DNA from: Chromobotia macracanthus
Taxonomy: Eukaryota; Chordata; Actinopteri; Cypriniformes; Botiidae
NCBI GenBank assembly: GCA_036877525.1
Contig: JAZGTH010000002.1
Location: 13,550,501-13,614,500 of the forward strand
Reading direction: 5' to 3'
DNA length: 64,000 nt
This document shows, piece by piece, positions 58,460-64,000 of the stretch. Positions within the stretch are counted from its first letter, which is position 1, and each line of letters opens with the position of its first letter. The translations under genes and the position numbers were made by a program. The notes beneath the pieces are model-generated. The model saw only the letters and a program-made list of their open reading frames with translations. It made no database searches and had not been told where the DNA came from.

Positions 58460-58693
58460 TCTGAATGCGGATGAAGCGTTTCCTCCGTTCACCGGATGTT
58501 GCGTCACGCATGCCCGGATGTACCTACATTTTAGTAGAGGAACAAAAAATGGGCTCGTTACCGAGCTTCACCAAAGCGTTTAAATTATCCACAGATACGA
58601 TCCCCGCCGATGAATGAGGACCGGCCCGTATGTCTGAACAGACTACACGACTTCTGTCGCCGTGTCCGTGACGCGATTCATGATATTAAAGAG
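58460..58693 (+). promoter_or_regulatory. dedd promoter and leader exon 1
   Basis: CpG-containing stretch (GACACGTCGAGC, TTGCGTCACGCATGCCCGG with a TGCGTCA half-CRE) leading into a probable first exon that ends AAAGAG|GTAAGA at 58693. The acceptor is TTCTCTTCTAG at 59865. The transcription start is not visible. Confidence 0.5.
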
Positions 58694-59916
58694 GTAAGAC
58701 AGTTGTGTACAGTCGGTGTTGCTACAGGCTGTTGACGTTAGCCGTCCAGCAGTCTGTTGCTAAGCTAAGTTATAAATCACATTAAACACTGCGTGGATTT
58801 CTTGTTATTATAGCAATATACAGACGCCTGTGACAGCTGTTATAAAGTAATAACCAGCAAAACAGACGAACCCTTAAAATAACACGGTGTTACCCAGCCC
58901 CTGCTTGTGTATAGTGGACAGCATGCTAACACACAGCTGTCCAGGTAGGGCTCATAAGATTACATTCGTAAGTTACATCTGAGTGCTTATTTACGCGACA
59001 TCTGGACCTTTTACGTTGTCTAAATGCTTTGTTAAATGGAGGAGCTGTTTGCCAGGGTTTGATATGGAAATCGTCTGTTTTGATAGTCACAATCCTAAAC
59101 CTGTTAGATGGAAACTGGTAAGCTAACCTGACAAGTAGCTTTAATACAAGAATGTAAATAGAATGAAACTGTGTATTATGTAATGTAAGCACATATAATT
59201 GATCAATTTTTCCCTGTAAGTTTTTAGCAAACCTTGCCAGTTAATGACACCATAGCTATGCTCCTGTTGATTCATGAACTGATGTTATGTATGTTGATCT
59301 ATTATCAAAATATGGTATTTGTCATTTTGATTGACCGGTTGGTATTTGAGCAGTAGTCACTGTGTTGTAGCTTTGAAAACAGTTGGGCAATTAATGTTTG
59401 TGTAATTCTGTTATGTGGCTCTGTTATAATAGCAGTGTAAAATGAGCACATATTGTGTCACAATTTGTCCTCTTAAATTTAAGATTATAAGTTAGATTAC
59501 GTTCTTGTATAAGGGCTTGAGTTTCTTAAAAGGACAGATCACCTGAAAATGAAAATTATTCCATCATTTACTCACCGTAATGTCATTACAAACCTGTATG
59601 ACTTTTTCTCTTCTGTGGAACACAAAAGAAGTTGTTTTGTGTCCATACAATGGAAGTGAACCTGTGACAACAAAACTGTTGTTTGGTTACCAGCATACTT
59701 CAAAATATCTTCTTTTGTGTTCTCCAGAAGCAGAAAAGTCATACAGGTTTGGATTGACATGACGGTGAGTAAATGATGGAAATAGTTCACCCATTTTTGG
59801 GGGAACTATCCCTTTAAAAGATACTTGTGTGTGGTTGTCTTTTCATTCTTTCTTTTCTCTTCTAGAGTGAAGTTGGAGGTGAGAGTTGCGGACTGAGCGT
59901 GTTGACGCCTATTTAA
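58610..59916 (+). CDS. Candidate 44-codon upstream ORF in the dedd leader
   Basis: ATG at 58610 opens 28 codons (MNEDRPVCLNRLHDFC...) to the donor at 58693. If spliced to 59866 the frame continues SEVGGESCGLSVLTPI and stops at TAA 59914-59916, 63 nt before the dedd start codon. This is seen in sequence only if exon 1 and exon 2 are as inferred. It may act as a translation-attenuating uORF or may have no function; I recognise no homologue. Confidence 0.35.
59527..59817. repeat. AGTTCACCC/GAACTATCCC-type MITE, copy 4
   Basis: From TAAAAGGACAGATCACCTGA through CCATCATTTACTCACCGTAA, GTGTCCATACAATGGAAGTG, GTTACCAGCATACTTCAAAA and CAGGTTTGGATTGACATGAC to GGGGGAACTATCCCTTTAAA. It ends 48 nt before the dedd exon at 59866. 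Confidence 0.75.
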
Positions 59917-59979
59917 GCTTCGCTGCTGTCCGGGCCTTTAGCCACTCCCCCTCACCCACCTTTCCACCAAGCAAAAGTG

Positions 59980-62264
59980 ATGACCTCACAGCCGCATGGG
60001 AATGCCAGCCCCGCCCTCCTCTCGCCACAGAACGCTTCTTCCAGTCAGGGCAGGCAACACATTCAGCGTTCCCCAATAGAATCATATTCTCGATCCGGGC
60101 TCTCCACTCCTCGGAGAGGGTGGGTTGCAGCATCCTCATCCACAACAGCTCACGGTAACTCTCTTGCTCTCTCTCTGAGCCGTCTGGCTCCAGCGTCCTG
60201 CAGTAATTCCCACTCCTCCAGGAGACCCGCAACCGGCCGTGTGGAGCCGTGGCCGGAAGAGGCCGTGGACGACGCATACGGACTTTACTCCCTGCACCGC
60301 ATGTTTGACATTGTGGGGGCACAGTTGACGCATCGAGACGTGCGCGTGCTGTCCTTCCTGTTTGTGGACGTTATTGACGAGTACGAGAGAGGAGGGATAC
60401 GGAGCGGCCGGGATTTTCTGCTTGCGCTGGAACGGCAGGGGCGGTGTGACGAGACGAACTTCCGGCACATTCTTCAGCTGCTTCGCATCATCACTCGCCA
60501 CGACCTGCTGCCCTACGTCACTCTGCGCAAAAGACAGACAGGTTTGAATTACCCTGTTAATGCTTTGTTTATTACTATGTGCAGTGTAACCCACAGCTTC
60601 ATTATTATGTTATTCGAGAATAGGTAATATGTTGCTCATTATTTTCCAGTGTGCCCAGATCCAGTGGATAAGTATTTGGAGGAGACATCCGTACGATATG
60701 TTTCTCCCAGAGGATCAGGAGAGGCCCAGCAGGGCGCTCCCCACAGAAGAACAGGTGTGTGCATTAATAACATCATAACACAGAAATGTTTCTAATTCTG
60801 AACATTTTCAAAATGGACTTAGTTGGTGGTTTAAATTGTTGAGTGGTTTGGCTTCTGACTGCAGTCTTACACATTTCTCAGGGGGTTTTACATGAGACGT
60901 GTTTGTTCGTTACGGATAGAGCAGAAATCATGAGTCTTGAGTAAGGCTTTTAAAAGTGAAACTATTTTTAACTTGATTGATATGGGGTTCATTTGAAGAC
61001 CCAGCTTTTCAGAGAGGGTTTTACAGTGCGCACTGTTTAGATGAAACATGGATTTGTTAAGCATCATCACCCGTCCTTTGTTCTGAACTTGATTTTGCGT
61101 TATGCTTTGCCCTGTTTCTTTAATCGTCTTTAACTTAATCTTGACTGCTAGAGCTTGACACTTGACATAACATGCAGACATCACAGTAGTGCTTCTAATC
61201 AGGCTTGGACATGTTCCGTCTCTGTCACTCAGGACCTCATCCGTTGATCTGCTGTCCTCCATCAGGACCCCAGGTGTGCCCACCACGTGCTAAACCCACC
61301 CCATCTGCGCCGAGCAGGAAAAGGAAGAGGTCCCACACAACAGCCGACTGCAGAGAAAAACAGACCTGTGGTAAGACAACAGAGCTACTCTAAACCAGCG
61401 GATCTTCACCTTTCTGACTTCTAGGCCCACTTATTGTATAAAAATATATAAAGGCCCCTCACAATTTTTACCCAAAAAATATTCTAGAACTTGGCGTAAC
61501 TATATAGGTGTATTTTTGTTTTAAACAAACTGCATACTAAAAATATAAATATGAAAGTAAAAACATATACAAATATACAGTAAATGCTAGTAAATATGAT
61601 CATTTTTAGTTGTTTTAGCTCATTTTAATGCTTGTTTTGTTATATTTTAAGCCATCTCGATGACCCCTTGGAAGTTTTTAGAGCACCCTGGTTGAAAAAC
61701 AATACACAAAACTAACATGTCATTTTATGGGATAAACTATTGGAGACGTATAATCTGACAGGGAGAGACTAAAACCAAGTGTGCTTCTGGCCACAAATCG
61801 CTCGCTTTCAACGGATTCCACGTGGCCACGTCTTTAAATGTTTTTTTTCTCATCTTGCAGACATACGATTGCGAGTCCGTGCCGAGTACTGCCAGCACGA
61901 GTCGGCTCTACAGGGCAACGTCTTCTCTAACAAACAGGAGGCACTAGAGAGGCAGTTTGAGCGTTTTAACCAGGCAAACACCATCCTCAAATCTCGCGAT
62001 TTGGGCTCCATCATATGTGACATCAAGTTCTCAGAGCTGACCTACCTGGATGCCTTCTGGCGGGACTACATAAATGGCTCGCTGCTGGAAGCCCTGAAGG
62101 GCGTTTTCATCACAGACTCTCTAAAGCAAGCCGTTGGCCATGAAGCCATTAAACTTCTGGTGAACGTGGATGAGGAAGACTATCAGGCTGGCAGGAGGAA
62201 GTTGCTGAGGAACCTGGTAGCGGGAGGTGCAGGCACAGGGAGCAGGGAGGGAACCTTGTCCTAG
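59980..62264 (+). CDS. dedd: Death effector domain-containing protein (DEDD)
   Basis: Nuclear/nucleolar death-effector protein that can bind DNA and, in mammals, links death-receptor signalling with transcription and Cdk1/cyclin B control. Coding exons 59980-60541, 60650-60754, 61233-61370, 61861-62264 give 402 aa; human DEDD has 318. The extra length is a Ser/Pro-rich N-terminal extension (residues 1-~92). The DED spans about 100-180 (YGLYSLHRMFDIVGAQLTHR, then VLSFLFVDVIDEYERGGIRS). Next come CPDPVDKYLEETSVRYV, a basic nuclear-localisation stretch (PSRKRKRSH), and the highly conserved C-terminal half from DIRLRVRAEYCQHESALQGN, including FNQANTILKSRDLGSIICDI and DIKFSELTYLDAFWRDYING. The ATG at 59980 is the only in-frame start upstream of the DED; an earlier in-frame GTG immediately precedes it. 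DEDD is preferred over DEDD2 because of the near-identical C-terminal half. Confidence 0.93.
61393..61706. repeat. hAT-like non-autonomous element, second copy
   Basis: ATCTTCACCTTTCTGACTTC, AATATTCTAGAACTTGGCGT, TTTTAATGCTTGTTTTGTTA and CCTGGTTGAAAAACAATAC follow the order of 8138-8412. In the last intron of dedd. Confidence 0.55.
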
Positions 62265-62510
62265 TGGAGGGATTGACTCATCTGGTAGGTGGAGGAAATT
62301 CAGAGAGACTTTATTGTGGAGAGATCGGACACTAATGAGACAGTATGAGTGGTGAAAACAGGAAGTGAGGAATGTAAAAAGAGGGAAGTGACTCTACGGG
62401 AGGCACGGATTTGTGTCTCCAGCTAACATGGATGGAATGATTAGGGGTTAAAGAGTGTTCTAAAAAGTTGTGTTATTTCAGTTTTTATTTTAAGTATCTC
62501 AAGTTGTGGA

Positions 62511-62516
62511 AATAAA
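62511..62516 (+). terminator. poly(A) signal of dedd
   Basis: AATAAA 247 nt after the dedd stop codon. Confidence 0.7.
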
Positions 62517-64000
62517 ATATGAAGGGGGAAAGTATCGGACGAAGAAGGCATTTTGTTTCTGTCTTTATTTCCTGCGTAAAGCAACACTAATGCTTCTGTT
62601 CTGCTTGTATGAAATGTTTTCTTTCTTTTCCATCTCCATTGAGTCTTGTTGCACAACCGTTTGCTTTGTGAAATTCTCTTGCTTAAATGTTTACCTCATT
62701 AGGATTAACAAGGTTGCAAAATGTTGTATACAAACTGATTTGCCTTTAAAACACCAGCTGGCGCGTTGTTTCTTTACGAAATAATTCCTTCCTTCCGTGT
62801 TGTCTAGTTAAACACATGTGCAATTTCTGTAAGTTGAACATTGGAAGTTTTTTTCTTTTCATGTGATATCCCGAAACAGAATCTCCAGAACAATCCCATT
62901 TAAACACACACACTCAAGTTTAACACACACTGCAACAGTTAAGCTTCACTTTGGAATTGTGATGACCTGAAACACAGCACGTATTCAGTTTCTATGTTGC
63001 ACATGCACATTTGAGTTGATCAAATGTGAAATGCTTATGAAAAACTTTGTGATTTGATGTTGCAGGTTGTGTTTTGAGCTTGCATGTCCCTGTATTTGCT
63101 TTTTTTTGGATTTTGGAAAAACAATCACATTGACAAATGTCCATTTTTGTTTGACCGTAATAGTTTAGTTTAGAAGATATTCCCAAAATGATTAGAATGT
63201 CTGGGCTCCACAGGCCCACTAATAACCATGTTGGGACCAAAATTAAGCTCTGACATTAATCTTCATTGTTTGTTGTTGGTTAGCAGATATATCGGAAATT
63301 TCAGGACCAAGAGTTTGTTGCATCACATATATTATAAAACAAAAAGAAATGGGTCAAATGCAGTTTAAGTGACAGGGGTATTTGTTTTATGGCATTGTAA
63401 AATTTTTATGATTGGGCTAATTTGTTTGATCGTAAATTAGTTTGACAGATTTGTTTTGTATGTACTATAAACAAAGGTTTTGGGCCTTTATTGTTAGTAA
63501 GAAAAGTGCTTTTCCGTGCAACAATGCAGCACACGGGACAGATGCTAAACCTTTCTGTTTCTTCCTGCGATTTTGTGGTGCTTGCTGTTTTCAGTTTTAT
63601 TTAATATAATTAAACACAAGCGTGTTATGAGGAGCAACCTCTGCCAGGGTTTCTGTGTTGAAAGATTTGCCCACGAACAAGCCGCGTTCATGCAGTTTTG
63701 AATAATGCGTAACACAAAACGTGCCAACCTGAAGCGCAATCTGTTTGAGATGACTGAAGAGAACAATAACATCAGAGCAAAAATCATAAGAACAAATGTA
63801 ATTTCTCTGACTTGAGATCCCTCGCTGTACTTTTAAAATACCAAAGCTGTTTTCTTTCTCTCTTATTCTCATTCATTCTTTCCTCTTTCTTCCAAAAGAA
63901 AACAAACTGTTGAACATGGGATGAACATTGGTGACTTGTGGGTTTAGAGATGTTAGCTGTGTATCAATGATTAATATTGTTAAAATTATTACAGAAGGAA
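62517..64000. other. Downstream flank of dedd
   Basis: AT-rich; no coding exon, RNA gene or known repeat recognised on either strand up to the window end. It may hold an extended dedd 3'UTR or the 3'UTR of a convergent gene. Confidence 0.35.

Noticed and set aside
60155..60203. Possible 49-nt intron in dedd (GTAACT...CTGCAG)
   Set aside because: Too short for a vertebrate intron, and removing it would break the frame into the DED.
59909..60594. Minus-strand ORFs of 137 and 152 codons
   Set aside because: Shadows of the GC-rich dedd exon 2; no splice structure or homology.

Overview
The window is vertebrate nuclear DNA. Genes are split into short exons with GT-AG introns, 3' ends carry AATAAA signals, several promoters are CpG-rich, and introns are full of microsatellites, minisatellites and small inverted-repeat transposons. 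All proteins look like bony-fish orthologues. The dispersed repeats (elements ending in AGTTCACCC...GAACTATCCCTTT, and elements framed by CCAGCTAAC...GTTAGCTGG) are ones I associate with cyprinid fishes, so a cypriniform teleost is my best guess. This is recognition from memory, not a database search.

Layout, left to right. 112-8890 (+): 3' two thirds of sin3b (PAH2 to C-terminus). 10102-18391 (+): complete def6 (EF-hand-like, PH, coiled coil). 19235-20968 (+): ndufb11, complex I subunit. 21640-25271 (+): rhoa, with a CpG-rich promoter and CRE at about 21.66 kb. 26937-30918 (-): an eight-exon DUF4743/Nudix hydrolase convergent with rhoa. 31-35 kb: gene-free spacer. 34994-42730 (+): an ECM2-type VWC/leucine-rich-repeat matrix protein, followed by biglycan at 47330-51121 (+), a tandem pair of matrix LRR genes. 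52524-57557 (+): a small LRAT/PLAAT-type NlpC/P60-fold enzyme whose first intron is almost wholly satellite DNA. 59980-62264 (+): DEDD, with a spliced upstream ORF in its 5' leader. All nine reading frames could be assembled exon by exon with exact phase agreement, and each gives an uninterrupted protein. Complete proteins are 615, 150, 193, 297, 685, 370, 170 and 402 aa; the visible part of SIN3B is 1,075 aa.

The genes do not form one pathway. They cover chromatin repression (sin3b), Rho-family signalling (def6, rhoa), respiration (ndufb11), matrix (ecm2-like, bgn), and lipid, nucleotide and death-effector functions. The clearest functional pair is ecm2-like plus bgn. A looser one is def6 (a Rho-GTPase activator family) about 5 kb from rhoa, which may be coincidence.

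I found no convincing new multi-gene system. The most unusual items are: a perfect 40-bp inverted repeat in a Nudix intron; tandem arrays that stay open in every frame of one strand (one joins a false 566-aa ORF to a true exon); a biglycan with no Ser-Gly attachment site; a roughly 400-nt CT tract abutting the last ndufb11 splice acceptor; a minisatellite apparently built from a hAT-like transposon end; the 44-codon upstream ORF of dedd; and two CTCF-like motifs near promoters.
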